Below, one piece after another: positions 10,201 to 21,283 of a stretch of 64,000 bases of DNA. The notes under the pieces were generated by a model. That model was not told the origin of the DNA. It worked only from the letters and a program-made list of their open reading frames with translations, and did not search any database. Position numbers and translations under genes: made by a program. The stretch lies in contig JASCOF010000003.1 in the NCBI GenBank assembly GCA_029960065.1, positions 186,001-250,000 on the forward strand, in the 5' to 3' direction. Source of the stretch: Flavobacteriaceae bacterium PS02336. Lineage in GTDB: Bacteria > Bacteroidota > Bacteroidia > Flavobacteriales > Flavobacteriaceae. The number at the start of each line of letters is the position of its first letter. Positions within the stretch are counted from its first letter, which is position 1.

Positions 10201-10676
10201 TAGTGTTCTGGAATTGGCAATTTCGACGCAACTTTTTTTCCTCCTAAAATTTCAGTTGTTGACCACACTACTTTCTGCATCGACATTTCTGGTGTAATCC
10301 AAGGTCCGCCAGCAACGGCAAATCCGTCAGCTCCGTGAAAAGCCAATTTCAAACTTAAACGATCAGCTTCTTTAAAAGCCCAATGAATCATCTCCCAAAA
10401 TTCTGGCGTCAACTGTAAAACTGGCGGATCTATTAAAGGCGGATTTGTTGGGCCTTTAATCGTCATTAAATAAGCGCCCGCAATTCCGGCTTGTTTCATA
10501 GCTTCTAAATCGGCTGTAATTCCAAGTTTAGAATACGCCGATTTCATCCAATACCAATATACCCAAGGTCTTGAGGATTCTAATGTCGGCTGAAAAGATT
10601 CTTTTTTATGGATTTCCTGTGCAGAGACGAAGCTCGCCAAAAGGAGGATAAAAAAGAGGTGTTTTTTTTGAAACAT
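7290..10676 (-). CDS. Alpha-L-rhamnosidase, GH106 family, secreted
   Basis: Starting at the ATG at 10676 gives 1128 residues with a clean signal peptide (MFQKKHLFFILLLASFVSAQ). The open frame continues 52 codons further upstream, but that part reads through a hairpin repeat (10750-10880) and is not credible protein. The opening motif after the signal (ESFQPTLESSRPWVYWYWM, then ADLEAMKQAGIAGAYLM) is diagnostic for GH106. Members remove alpha-1,2- or alpha-1,4-linked L-rhamnose from rhamnogalacturonan I/II-type glycans. A jelly-roll insert is expected around residues 200-330, and a GH2-like sugar-binding beta-sandwich lies at the C-terminus (WLDLGEIANIAEIKINGKDCGTLW, near residue 1060). GH106 together with GH78 in one cluster supports a rhamnose-rich pectic substrate. 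Confidence 0.9.
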   Translation of the reverse strand: MFQKKHLFFILLLASFVSAQEIHKKESFQPTLESSRPWVYWYWMKSAYSKLGITADLEAMKQAGIAGAYLMTIKGPTNPPLIDPPVLQLTPEFWEMIHWAFKEADRLSLKLAFHGADGFAVAGGPWITPEMSMQKVVWSTTEILGGKKVASKLPIPEHYKDYYRDIATFAIPIKEYQITSQIQLPKVTTSNNTDGSFLADPKKDENFKFADAGWIQYEFAQPFTCKSIVIETKGRDFQAQRLIVEVSDDGINFRFHERMIAPRHGWQDMDFPNTHTIKSVTAKYFRFVYDPKGTEPGAEDLDFAKWKQNLKVSKIILSNQSIINNYEGKSGAIWRLTPQTTDKEIPNSDAFKKSEIINISSFVDADGNLKWKAPKGKWKIIRMGHTSTGHENATGGAGKGLEVDKFNPELIRFQLDHWFGEAVRSAGPELASKVLEILHFDSWECGSQNWSSVFQAEFKKRRGYDLVDYLPVMAGIPVESADFSEKVLYDVRKTIADLVADNFYGTVAQIAKEYNVKLSSENVAPTMMSDALLHYKYVDYPGGEFWLKSPTHDKPFDMVDAISGGHIYGKDIIQAESFTALRMDWDEHPGNLKTTADRNYALGINRLFYHVFVHNPWTDRKPGMTLDDIGTFFQRDQTWWKPGKAWFDYCQRVQFQLQKGKPVIDLAVFIGEDFPSRSFVPDRLVPFIPNVFGKERLESEKIRLENEGQPTAKMPKEVTYSKNITDLSQWINPLNGYQYDSFNADVLINRAKVVNGKISFDGGIEYGALFFPGSHKMAPNKILSLASAEKILQLLKDGVTIFVDEKPNILPGIQSEADQKKWQNVIDEIWNNANLATWKIGKGTVVKLPYLGNDFASIGITQDVYFPNLNRADSETLAWAHRKSESEDLYFLSNQKNEKRVFDASFRISGKVPQWYNPVTDQTSALANWKIENGRTIVSIILEANESGFVIFKEATKEVLTKGRSSEFEKVQTLDENWELQFDSTFKGPKEVVKTNKLFDWSTSENYQIKYYSGTVIYKKEFIWKGKDSNKTWLDLGEIANIAEIKINGKDCGTLWTFPFKTDISKALQKGKNTIEIKVTNTWANRLIGDQKLSKEERLTWTTAPFRLEGEPLLKAGLFGPVVILQEK

Positions 10677-11017
10677 TATTCTTTGTTTTATTTCGTTTGT
10701 AAACCCGACAGGTTTTTGAAACCTGTCGGGTTTGATATATGGCATTTTTTTGTCATTTCGACGTAAGGAGACCCGAGCGATAGCGAATAGGCGAAGCAAA
10801 TCTCCATAAGTAGCTCCGTAACGAAAGTCCAATCTTTATGGAGTTTCTTACGAAGATTTCTCCTTACGTCGAAATGACAAACTGTATCTTTAATTTCTAA
10901 TTGATTTTACAAATCTGCCATATCTGCAAAATCTGCGAGAGTAAATTTTTCACGCAGATTTTGCAGATCTAGCAGATTCCATTTAATTTTTAATTCTCAA
11001 TTTTTAATTGTAATTAT
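10677..11017. repeat. Gene-free gap with two hairpin repeats
   Basis: A hairpin at 10750-10880 has perfect 22-bp arms beginning TTGTCATTTCGACGTAAGG. A second inverted repeat at 10912-10978, built from ATCTGC units, matches at 24 of 26 arm positions. A short CCCGACAGG/CCTGTCGGG pair also occurs around 10706-10730. No convincing gene, RNA or terminator was seen, apart from possible roles of these hairpins. Confidence 0.75.
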
Positions 11018-14494
<3,477 letters not shown>

Positions 14495-14552
14495 CTGTGT
14501 CTTTATTTGTTTTTGTGTAATTAAACCTGACAGGTTTAAAAAGTACTGTATC

Positions 14553-15677
14553 TTAATTCTTCTTCTTTTTCTCCGGTGGTGCAACAAAATTCAATTTGCT
14601 TTTTCCTAAATCTTTAGAAGTTGCAATGGCGATTCCTCTTTGTTCTGCTTTGTTTACGGCACAATAAAAGTGATAAACGACTCCATCATGTTTTACAACA
14701 AATGATTTATGCGCAAACATATCATCGTAAGGTTCAGATGATTTAACTAAATCGTCGCCTTTCCAGTCCGTCCAGTTTACTAAATCATTCGAAACGGCAA
14801 AACGGTTAAATGCACCTTGATTCCAACCCGTCCAAAAAGCTCCAAAATAGAACATTACCCAAGTATCATTAATACGCTGAATATAAGCATCTCCCGAGAT
14901 TCCTTTATGATGATTAATTAAAGGTTTATTGCCATAACGCTTCCATGTTTTCATATCGTTTGATACTGCCATCGCAATACGTTCAGCGCCTTTTGCAGGA
15001 TTGATACTATCACCACGCGCATTGTAATACATGATAAAATTGTGTCCAGTCAATTTATCTTTATCACGAATCACACTGTTTTTGTACATCGTACTATTAT
15101 CCCACCATCTGGCGTCTTTATCTTTTGGAGTCAAAACCGGATTTTCTAATCTTTGAAATTCGTGTGGTTTTGTCGGCGCTTCTTTGGTATACGCCATTCC
15201 GATTGATAAAACACCCGCTTCGTAACCTTTACTGTCTCCGCCAAAATAACTCATCCAATATTTATCATCGTATTTTTCCCATTCGTAGCTTCCTCCCCAA
15301 GTCATATCTTGTAACGAAATATATCCTGCTTTCTGGTTGACGTCCCAATGTTTTTCATTTTCTGAAAAGGACATTACTTTTCCTAAATATTTCCAGTCTA
15401 AAAGATTATCACTTTCTGCTAACCAAGTTTCGTAACCTCTTCCGTCGTAAATTAAATACGTCATGTACCATTTTCCGTCTTTCCTAAATACACTTGGGCA
15501 GTCCATTTTGTATGAGTTGTCAGTTGGAACCATTACCAAACCGTATTTATAAGGCGTTTTGATTTCTTCGTAAATCTCCTGCATTACGTTGTCGGTAATT
15601 TCTCTTTTCTTGTATTTAGTTGCACAGCTGGTTATAGCAAGTGCTGAAATGGTTAGGATTAGGTATTTAATTTTCAT
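14553..15677 (-). CDS. GH43-like five-bladed beta-propeller lipoprotein
   Basis: The start at 15677 gives 374 residues with a lipoprotein signal (MKIKYLILTISALAITSC, lipid-bearing Cys18). An ATG six codons upstream at 15695 is also possible, but its surroundings are repeat-like. The body has repeated propeller blades: DCPSVFRKDGKWYMTYL, YDDKYWMSYFGG, HNFIMYYNARG, INDTWVMFYFG, KHDGVVYHFYCA. The early Asp in DCPS and later acidic residues fit a GH43/GH117-type active site. The lipid anchor suggests a periplasmic or surface exo-enzyme releasing arabinose, galactose or a related sugar. The family is recognised as GH43-like; substrate and subfamily are not. Another beta-propeller protein is its upstream neighbour. 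Confidence 0.72.
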   Translation of the reverse strand: MKIKYLILTISALAITSCATKYKKREITDNVMQEIYEEIKTPYKYGLVMVPTDNSYKMDCPSVFRKDGKWYMTYLIYDGRGYETWLAESDNLLDWKYLGKVMSFSENEKHWDVNQKAGYISLQDMTWGGSYEWEKYDDKYWMSYFGGDSKGYEAGVLSIGMAYTKEAPTKPHEFQRLENPVLTPKDKDARWWDNSTMYKNSVIRDKDKLTGHNFIMYYNARGDSINPAKGAERIAMAVSNDMKTWKRYGNKPLINHHKGISGDAYIQRINDTWVMFYFGAFWTGWNQGAFNRFAVSNDLVNWTDWKGDDLVKSSEPYDDMFAHKSFVVKHDGVVYHFYCAVNKAEQRGIAIATSKDLGKSKLNFVAPPEKKKKN

Positions 15678-15861
15678 TTTTATATTTTTTTTCATGAAGG
15701 GACTAAGGCGAAAAGTTTTTTTGTTTTGGAACGATTTAATCTCGCAATCCCGATAGCCATTGGGAGCAGAGTCGCAAAGTTTCTATTTTCTATTTCTATA
15801 CTCTATATTCTAAAATCTTGCTGTATCTTGCTTCTTGCATCTTTCTTCTTCCCACTCTCTT

Positions 15862-17535
15862 TTATTTCTTCAACTCTTTTAATTTAGACTCCATCACATC
15901 TTTATTCAATTTTACCTTGACCATTCCTGTTGGATGAAACCTTCTCTTCAAATCGATTGCATTATAGACAATTGTGTAAACGTCATTTCCTTCTGGGATT
16001 AAACACAAAGGCGTTCTCATAATATCCCACCATTTATTAACTTTAGTTTCTATTGGTAGATAATGCGCTTCTGACCAATTAATTCCGTCTGCTGATAACG
16101 AATACGCAATCATATTTGGTAAATGATGTCCCCAACCGTCTGGACCTCCGTCAAAAATAGCGATGTACATTCCGTTTGGTAATTGACTTACAATTGGATT
16201 TTCTACAAACTGCGGATGCATGGTTTTAATGGGTTCCAAACCTTTATTCATTCTCAACCAAGGACCTTCTAAACTTTTGGATTCGGCTAAAGCTACAAAC
16301 CAGCCTTTACCAGATTTCTTTGGATAATCTGCCCATGAATTGAACGGATACGCACCGCTGTAAAATCCGAAGTATTTATCTCCTACTTGATACGGAAAAA
16401 ACGAAGCAACACCTTGACGACCTTCCCAAGGCTGAGAATCTAATCCGGGTTCCATGATGATTCCCATATCTTTATACGGCCCGCCAATTCCGTTTATTCC
16501 TTCTACAGTCGATTCACAACGCCAAATTCTTCCGAATGAATGATTTGGTTCTATTTCTTTACTTACGGTATACGCCAAATAATAGCCGTACCATTTATTC
16601 GCTTTTTCATTAAAAACAGGCATATACGACCAAATTGCAGCACGACGATCATTCATCGGGTTATCGTCTTCGGTTACGGCGTAAGTTCCGCTAGCTTGGT
16701 AAATTGTAGATTCTCTTTTCCAGTGAATACCATCTTTACTTGTCCAATGTCCAATTTTGGTTTTTACACGATCATAATAATAATCAACTCCTTTTTCTCC
16801 TGCTCTTTCGGTTGGAAACATATGATATGTATCACCGACTTTCACTACTCGTCCGCCTTCGAAACCACCTTGAATACCTTCTGTTCCTGACATTCCTTCA
16901 TCAATAACAGGTTTATTTTCTCCACCGATAATTTCGAAAAGCGGTTTTTCATCTGAAAATCCTTCTACGATAAAAGTTGGATTCCAAAGTTTTCCGTCTG
17001 GAAAATTGGCATTTCTTGGGTTTAGTTTTTCAGAAGCTTTTACAACTCCTAAAAAGGCAAATAATCCTTTTCCGAAGTTTATAGTTTGTGTTCCTTTTGA
17101 GAAAGAAATCGCATATACATTTACTGTAGGTAAACCTATAATCGTCAATCCGTTTTCTAAAATTAATTTGGCATTTTGAAGTTTATCAGTTTGAAGATAT
17201 TCTGAATTATTTTCTTGAAAAATACCAATTAAAACCTGAACTTGCTCTTTAAATTTTAATTGTAAAGGGGCATTTGTACCATTTTTATATTGATCTAAAG
17301 GAAGTTCAACACCTGTTAAACCTTGTAATTCAGGAGCTAAACGAACAATATTGTGTTTACTTCCTGAAAATACATGAGCGTATTGTGTGGTTTTGAACGT
17401 TTTGTAATTTGATTTTACAATTTCAAATGATGCTGGTTTCCATGTCGTTTGTGCTGTGGCTTGGATGCAGACAGTGAACAGCATTAGGAATGCGGTTTTT
17501 AATTTGAAGTTGTATTTTTTACTTTTTGAAAACAT
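15862..17535 (-). CDS. Secreted two-domain beta-propeller glycosidase (GH43-like)
   Basis: The ATG at 17535 gives 557 residues with a signal peptide ending ATAQ. The 15-codon extension upstream is repeat-derived and was dropped. Residues 30-180 form a beta-sandwich domain of unknown type. Residues 185-550 form a propeller (EGGRVVKVGDTYHMFPTE, KTKIGHWTSKDGIHWKR, NKWYGYYLAYT, DKYFGFYSGAYPF, NGMYIAIFDGGPDGWGHH). The blades read like glycoside hydrolase clan GH-F enzymes, or the related GH130 fold. It sits between GH78 and the GH43-like lipoprotein in the same orientation, so it is probably an exo-acting enzyme on rhamnogalacturonan side chains. The specificity cannot be read from the sequence. 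Confidence 0.68.
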   Translation of the reverse strand: MFSKSKKYNFKLKTAFLMLFTVCIQATAQTTWKPASFEIVKSNYKTFKTTQYAHVFSGSKHNIVRLAPELQGLTGVELPLDQYKNGTNAPLQLKFKEQVQVLIGIFQENNSEYLQTDKLQNAKLILENGLTIIGLPTVNVYAISFSKGTQTINFGKGLFAFLGVVKASEKLNPRNANFPDGKLWNPTFIVEGFSDEKPLFEIIGGENKPVIDEGMSGTEGIQGGFEGGRVVKVGDTYHMFPTERAGEKGVDYYYDRVKTKIGHWTSKDGIHWKRESTIYQASGTYAVTEDDNPMNDRRAAIWSYMPVFNEKANKWYGYYLAYTVSKEIEPNHSFGRIWRCESTVEGINGIGGPYKDMGIIMEPGLDSQPWEGRQGVASFFPYQVGDKYFGFYSGAYPFNSWADYPKKSGKGWFVALAESKSLEGPWLRMNKGLEPIKTMHPQFVENPIVSQLPNGMYIAIFDGGPDGWGHHLPNMIAYSLSADGINWSEAHYLPIETKVNKWWDIMRTPLCLIPEGNDVYTIVYNAIDLKRRFHPTGMVKVKLNKDVMESKLKELKK

Positions 17536-17573
17536 TGGTTTTATTTTTTTATTGACTCTGAATTTCTTCAATC

Positions 17574-17734
17574 TTGTCATTTCGACGGAGGAGGAATCAC
17601 ACTAGAATTCCGCAACAATATTCGACAATCTTTGTGGAGCTACTTGTGGAGATTTCTCCTTCGTCGAAATGACAAAACTGGCGTGACAATCTTTGTGGTT
17701 ACGAGTGTGATTCCTCGTTCCTCGGAATGACAAA
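17574..17734. repeat. Composite hairpin repeat with three arms
   Basis: The outer arms at 17574-17602 and 17706-17734 pair at 24 of 29 positions and end in GGAATCACAC / GTGTGATTCC. An internal right arm (17650-17677, GATTTCTCCTTCG then TCGAAATGACAA) matches the standard arm of the family. The element therefore looks like two family members merged. It lies between GH78 and the propeller gene. Confidence 0.75.
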
Positions 17735-17752
17735 CTAGACGTTTAAACTATA

Positions 17753-17812
17753 CACTAATTACTAATTACTAATTACTAATTACTAGGAACTAAGGACTAA
17801 GGACTAAAAACT
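17753..17812. repeat. Seven-base tandem repeats next to the GH78 stop codon
   Basis: ACTAATT is repeated about four and a half times (17753-17784), followed by a related seven-base unit GGACTAA (about 17785-17812). The array abuts the stop codon of the GH78 gene. Length changes here would not alter a coding frame, so it is noted only as a simple repeat. Confidence 0.75.
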
Positions 17813-19998
17813 CACAAAGCCTTATAACTCACTTTATACTCCACATTCGGTTTTATAATCAACTGATATTTATTTTTTGCTAATTCTGTAATCGTTCCAG
17901 AGTTTGTTTTAGGTTTGCTGGCACTTTCAAAAATCAATTTTCCTTCTCCTTCGCCTGCTTTAACTTTGATTTCTTTGGTACTGCAATACACGGCAACTTC
18001 TCCGTTTGGTGTTGGTACTTTTCCTTCCATCCATTTTAAACCTCCTAAATTTGGTTTGATTTCATATTCTGAATAGCCTGGCGAAGTTGGTTTTACACCT
18101 AAATAATATTTTCCTAATAAATAAATCGGACTTGCGCCCCAAGCGTGGCAAAGGCTTTTCCCGTAAGGACGCCCATACATCGTTAAATGTTCCGTTCCTT
18201 TTTTGTTCGGATTGTATTCTTCCCAGAAAGAGGTTGCACCTTCATTCAGCATTCCGCCCCAATAATCTTTCATTTCTTTTAGAACGTAATCTTGTTCGCC
18301 CATTGCACACAAGGCTTCCAATTCGTAAAAACGCATGTATGGCGTTGTGATTTGAAGTACATCTTTATTAAGCAGCACTTTATTTTTTACGCTTTGTTTT
18401 TGTTCTTCAGTAAAATAATTAAAAAATATACCGAACATATTAGCATATCTGGTTACAATGTTTTGCATATTACCGTCTATACGCTGATGCTTCATGACGT
18501 TTTCTTTTTTATCCCAAAACACGTCAAACAATTTTGTTTTTAAATCATCACCTAATTTTTGATATTGTTTTTGATCTTCACTTTTACCAGCAATTTCTGC
18601 ACTAACGGCCATGGCTTCTAAACTTCTCGTTAAAAGCATTTGCTCAAAGCTAACTTCACCGGTTTTTGGTAATCCGTCTGCCCAATCAATAAAAACCCAG
18701 TCTCCTTCTAATGGTTCCAGGAATCCGTTTTTATTTCTTCTTTCTAAGCAGAAATCCATAAGCGATTTCATTCTTGGATAAAAAGTTTTGATGAATTTCG
18801 TGTCACCCGTATGTAGGTAATAATCGTAAACACCTACAAACCAATACAACGAATAATCCATGATGATATTTACATGAGCCGTTACAGGATCTTTTCCACG
18901 AAGTGCTAACAGCGTTCGTTCTACCGAAGCCGAATCAAAGAATAAATAATAATTCATTAAATAACTTTGATAAGCGTCGCCAGACCAAACCCAGCGGTCA
19001 CGTTTGATTCCGTCTATAAAAAATTCGCGAGACGTTAAATGCATCGTGTAAGCCGACACATCCCAAATTTTATTCAATTGTTCATCCGAAGATTTGAATG
19101 CGCCACGATAATCTAATGGCAAATATTCATACAACATCGCAATAGAATCGTATTTTACTCCTGCATCTGCCAGCACCTGAACATAACGAAATGCTTTCGA
19201 TCCGTCATGCGTGTAGGTTTCAGGTTGTTTTCCATCAAAAGATAAATGATCTAAAGTTTCGCATTTAGCAGAATCCAAGGCTTCTTCACGAGATTCTCCA
19301 TAATACAATGCTAGTTTGCCTTTTCCTTTTAAACCGTAAATTTTTATATAACCAAAAGTTTCTTTACCAAAATCTACTAATTGACCCGCTCCTATTTTTT
19401 CTGATTTTTTTGCACTTAAAGGTTTTGTTGTTAGTTTGAATCCAGAGGGTTTATTTTCTGGCGAATTAAAATTCCAAGAACCAACAGGAACCCACGGCGT
19501 ACCAGATTGTTGTGCTTTTCCGGTTTCATCAATCCAAAGTTTATCTTCATTGGTTACTTTCCACGAAGCATCAGATTTAACGTATTGACCTGAAATATAA
19601 ATAGCCGGCAATACTTCCTGATTGTAAACTTTAAAGGAAATTTTATGTTTCCCAGCAGGAACTGTAATCGATTTTGGCTGTCCGTAAATTTGAACGCCAT
19701 CTAAAAGTAATTGAAAAGGTCCTTCTGAAAAGATTTTCACTTCATCTGGCTTTGGAATGTCTACTTCTGTCTGAAAAGTGACCAAAGCATAAGGACTGTA
19801 ATATTGCCAAAGTGGCGGAAACACAGCTTCGCGTTCTGTGCGTCTTACCTGCATTTTATTGCTTAACCAAACTTCAAAATCGCCTGGATACCAGATCCAT
19901 GTCGCTTCTTTTGGTTTTTCCTGTGCTGATGATAGCGTACAAGAAAAAAGGGCAACAAAAAGAAGTAAAATTTTAAAAATGGAAAAGCGGTTTAGCAT
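17812..19998 (-). CDS. Alpha-L-rhamnosidase, GH78 family, secreted
   Basis: The 728-residue product begins with a signal peptide (residues 1-25, ending LSSAQ). Beta-sandwich domains occupy residues 30-300 (FQLLLDGVQIYGQ, then QLVDFGKETFGYIKI). The alpha/alpha-barrel covers 300-640, with the GH78 catalytic block SREFFIDGIKRDRWVWSGDAYQ; its Asp/Glu residues line the active site in known members. A small C-terminal beta domain follows (GVKPTSPGYSEYEIKPNLGGLKWMEGKVPTPNGEV). The expected role is release of terminal alpha-L-rhamnose. It is the first gene of the leftward cluster, and its 5' region carries a direct-repeat regulatory candidate (20049-20062). Confidence 0.88.
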   Translation of the reverse strand: MLNRFSIFKILLLFVALFSCTLSSAQEKPKEATWIWYPGDFEVWLSNKMQVRRTEREAVFPPLWQYYSPYALVTFQTEVDIPKPDEVKIFSEGPFQLLLDGVQIYGQPKSITVPAGKHKISFKVYNQEVLPAIYISGQYVKSDASWKVTNEDKLWIDETGKAQQSGTPWVPVGSWNFNSPENKPSGFKLTTKPLSAKKSEKIGAGQLVDFGKETFGYIKIYGLKGKGKLALYYGESREEALDSAKCETLDHLSFDGKQPETYTHDGSKAFRYVQVLADAGVKYDSIAMLYEYLPLDYRGAFKSSDEQLNKIWDVSAYTMHLTSREFFIDGIKRDRWVWSGDAYQSYLMNYYLFFDSASVERTLLALRGKDPVTAHVNIIMDYSLYWFVGVYDYYLHTGDTKFIKTFYPRMKSLMDFCLERRNKNGFLEPLEGDWVFIDWADGLPKTGEVSFEQMLLTRSLEAMAVSAEIAGKSEDQKQYQKLGDDLKTKLFDVFWDKKENVMKHQRIDGNMQNIVTRYANMFGIFFNYFTEEQKQSVKNKVLLNKDVLQITTPYMRFYELEALCAMGEQDYVLKEMKDYWGGMLNEGATSFWEEYNPNKKGTEHLTMYGRPYGKSLCHAWGASPIYLLGKYYLGVKPTSPGYSEYEIKPNLGGLKWMEGKVPTPNGEVAVYCSTKEIKVKAGEGEGKLIFESASKPKTNSGTITELAKNKYQLIIKPNVEYKVSYKAL

Positions 19999-20048
19999 AG
20001 TAAGTTTATTTTGGGACTAAAGATAAGTGTTATCTTCACATTTCACAA

Positions 20049-20062
20049 CCTGCACTATCCTG
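20049..20062 (-). promoter_or_regulatory. Candidate activator site: CAGG direct repeat, 10-bp spacing
   Basis: On the minus strand this reads CAGGATAGTGCAGG: two CAGG cores exactly one helical turn apart, about 50 bases upstream of the GH78 start. A matching arrangement (CAGGAGGGTACAGG) lies upstream of the beta-helix/mutarotase gene at 30049-30062. Direct repeats spaced like this are usual for AraC-type and hybrid-sensor regulators. The regulator is not identified. Confidence 0.4.
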
Positions 20063-20230
20063 CTATTTCGTAAAAAATAATACTTATTGATAATTTTTTA
20101 AGGTAAAAATTATGAGGTATCACTTTTTTAGTATTAAAAAAAATGATGTTAGAATTTTATGGGACGCCGATGAGACGGATTCGCTATCGCGAAGACGCGG
20201 ATAAAAACGGATTTTAATTATTTATCCTTT

Positions 20231-20332
20231 TTGTCATTTCGACGAAGGAGAAATCTTCGCAAGTAACTCCGTAACTATAGTCCAATCTTTGTCGAGCTAC
20301 TCGTGGAGATTTCTCCTTCGTCGAAATGACAA
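20231..20332. repeat. TTGTCATTTCGACGAAGG hairpin repeat
   Basis: The left arm starts at 20231 and the right arm ends at 20332, with near-perfect 25-bp pairing (GACGAAGGAGAAATC with GATTTCTCCTTCGTC). It lies just downstream of the AraC gene stop, so it may also serve as its transcript end. Confidence 0.85.
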
Positions 20333-20363
20333 TGATTGTGGTTATTTTTGTGTAAATTATAAT

Positions 20364-21182
20364 CTAAGCAATCATTCTCTCAGATTCATTTTCATCTTCT
20401 AAAATATAATTAGAAGGCGTTTTTCCTAAATGTTTTTTAAACATATAAATAAAGGCACTTGTAGTCTCGTAACCCAAATTAAAGGCAATTTCTTTAATAG
20501 ATTGTTTTTCTCCTAAACGCTTTATAGCTTCTAATAATTTTAAGCGTGTGCGCCAATCGCTGAAATTCATTCCCAATTCTTTAATAAATAAGCGTGATAA
20601 AGTTCTGGTGCTCATAAAAGAAAGTTCGGCATAATACTCTATTGTATTTTTGCTTGAAACATCATTCATTAAAAGCTCTACAACTTTTTGAAGTCTTTCG
20701 TGATTGGTTGTCGGGAGAAAGGTTGCACTTGGTTCGATTAAAGCCAATTCGTCTAAAAAAACGTCACTAATTCTTTTTTGCGATGGCGTAAGATTTCCTT
20801 CAACTCCAAAAGAAATAATTTTAAAAACCAACTGCTTTAAAAACATCGGAATATCAAAGGAAAAACTATTTGTTGGCAATCCTTCCATTGCAGACGGATC
20901 GATAAAAACGCTGTAATAATTAACGTCTTTCTGAAAAGTAACCTGATGCTCTACTCCGCCCGGAAGCCATAAGCCCTGCAACGGATTCACAACCCAAATA
21001 TGATTGCCAACCACAACGTTCATCACGCCACGAGTTGCATAGATCAACTGACCTCTTGGATGTGAATGCGAAATACACATTTCGTTGGTTACCATTTCGG
21101 TATATCCAATAACCGGGATTGAGGAATCTATTTGGTATCCAAAATCCGTGGCCATTCTATATGTCCGATATTGACTATTCAT
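20364..21182 (-). CDS. AraC-family transcriptional regulator with cupin sensor domain
   Basis: The 272-residue protein has an N-terminal cupin-like AraC ligand domain (residues 20-130: SHPRGQLIYATRGVMNVVVGNHIWVVNPLQGLWLPGGVEHQV). A C-terminal double helix-turn-helix covers about residues 170-265, ending in the family signature IKEIAFNLGYETTSAFIYMFKKHLGKTPSNYI. It is divergent from the MFS exporter gene, with a 101-bp shared intergenic region. AraC regulators paired with Fsr-like MFS exporters usually control that exporter. It could instead control the GH78-led cluster, since its stop lies about 365 bp upstream of the GH78 start. The exporter is the more parsimonious target. Confidence 0.9.
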   Translation of the reverse strand: MNSQYRTYRMATDFGYQIDSSIPVIGYTEMVTNEMCISHSHPRGQLIYATRGVMNVVVGNHIWVVNPLQGLWLPGGVEHQVTFQKDVNYYSVFIDPSAMEGLPTNSFSFDIPMFLKQLVFKIISFGVEGNLTPSQKRISDVFLDELALIEPSATFLPTTNHERLQKVVELLMNDVSSKNTIEYYAELSFMSTRTLSRLFIKELGMNFSDWRTRLKLLEAIKRLGEKQSIKEIAFNLGYETTSAFIYMFKKHLGKTPSNYILEDENESERMIA

Positions 21183-21283
21183 TGTCCAAATATAGCAATT
21201 CTGACATTAGTATTCTTTTAATCTTTGCAAAAAATAATACAGCTGTTGTTTTTTAATCTAATTTAAAAATCAAAAAATATCTC

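Larger units (their letters stand above)
19999..20363. other. Gene-free region upstream of GH78: regulatory candidates and repeats
   Basis: Reading leftwards as the GH78 promoter region, it contains an imperfect palindrome AAGATAA-GTG-TTATCTT (20020-20036) and a direct repeat CCTGCACTATCCTG (20049-20062). An AT-rich stretch follows (20071-20160). Then come a repeat fragment containing CGCTATCGCGAAGACGCGG (about 20161-20215) and a TTGTCATTTCG hairpin (20231-20332). No open frame of note was found. Confidence 0.6.

Noticed and set aside
10677..10832. 52-residue N-terminal extension of the GH106 enzyme
   Set aside because: It is read from a hairpin repeat and precedes a complete signal peptide at 10676.
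17536..17580. 15-residue N-terminal extension of the two-domain propeller protein
   Set aside because: Its 5' end lies within the hairpin repeat at 17574; the ATG at 17535 gives a usual signal peptide.
17753..17812. Tandem repeats as a phase-variation switch
   Set aside because: They lie after the stop codon of GH78 and not in a promoter or coding frame, so a switching role is not supported.
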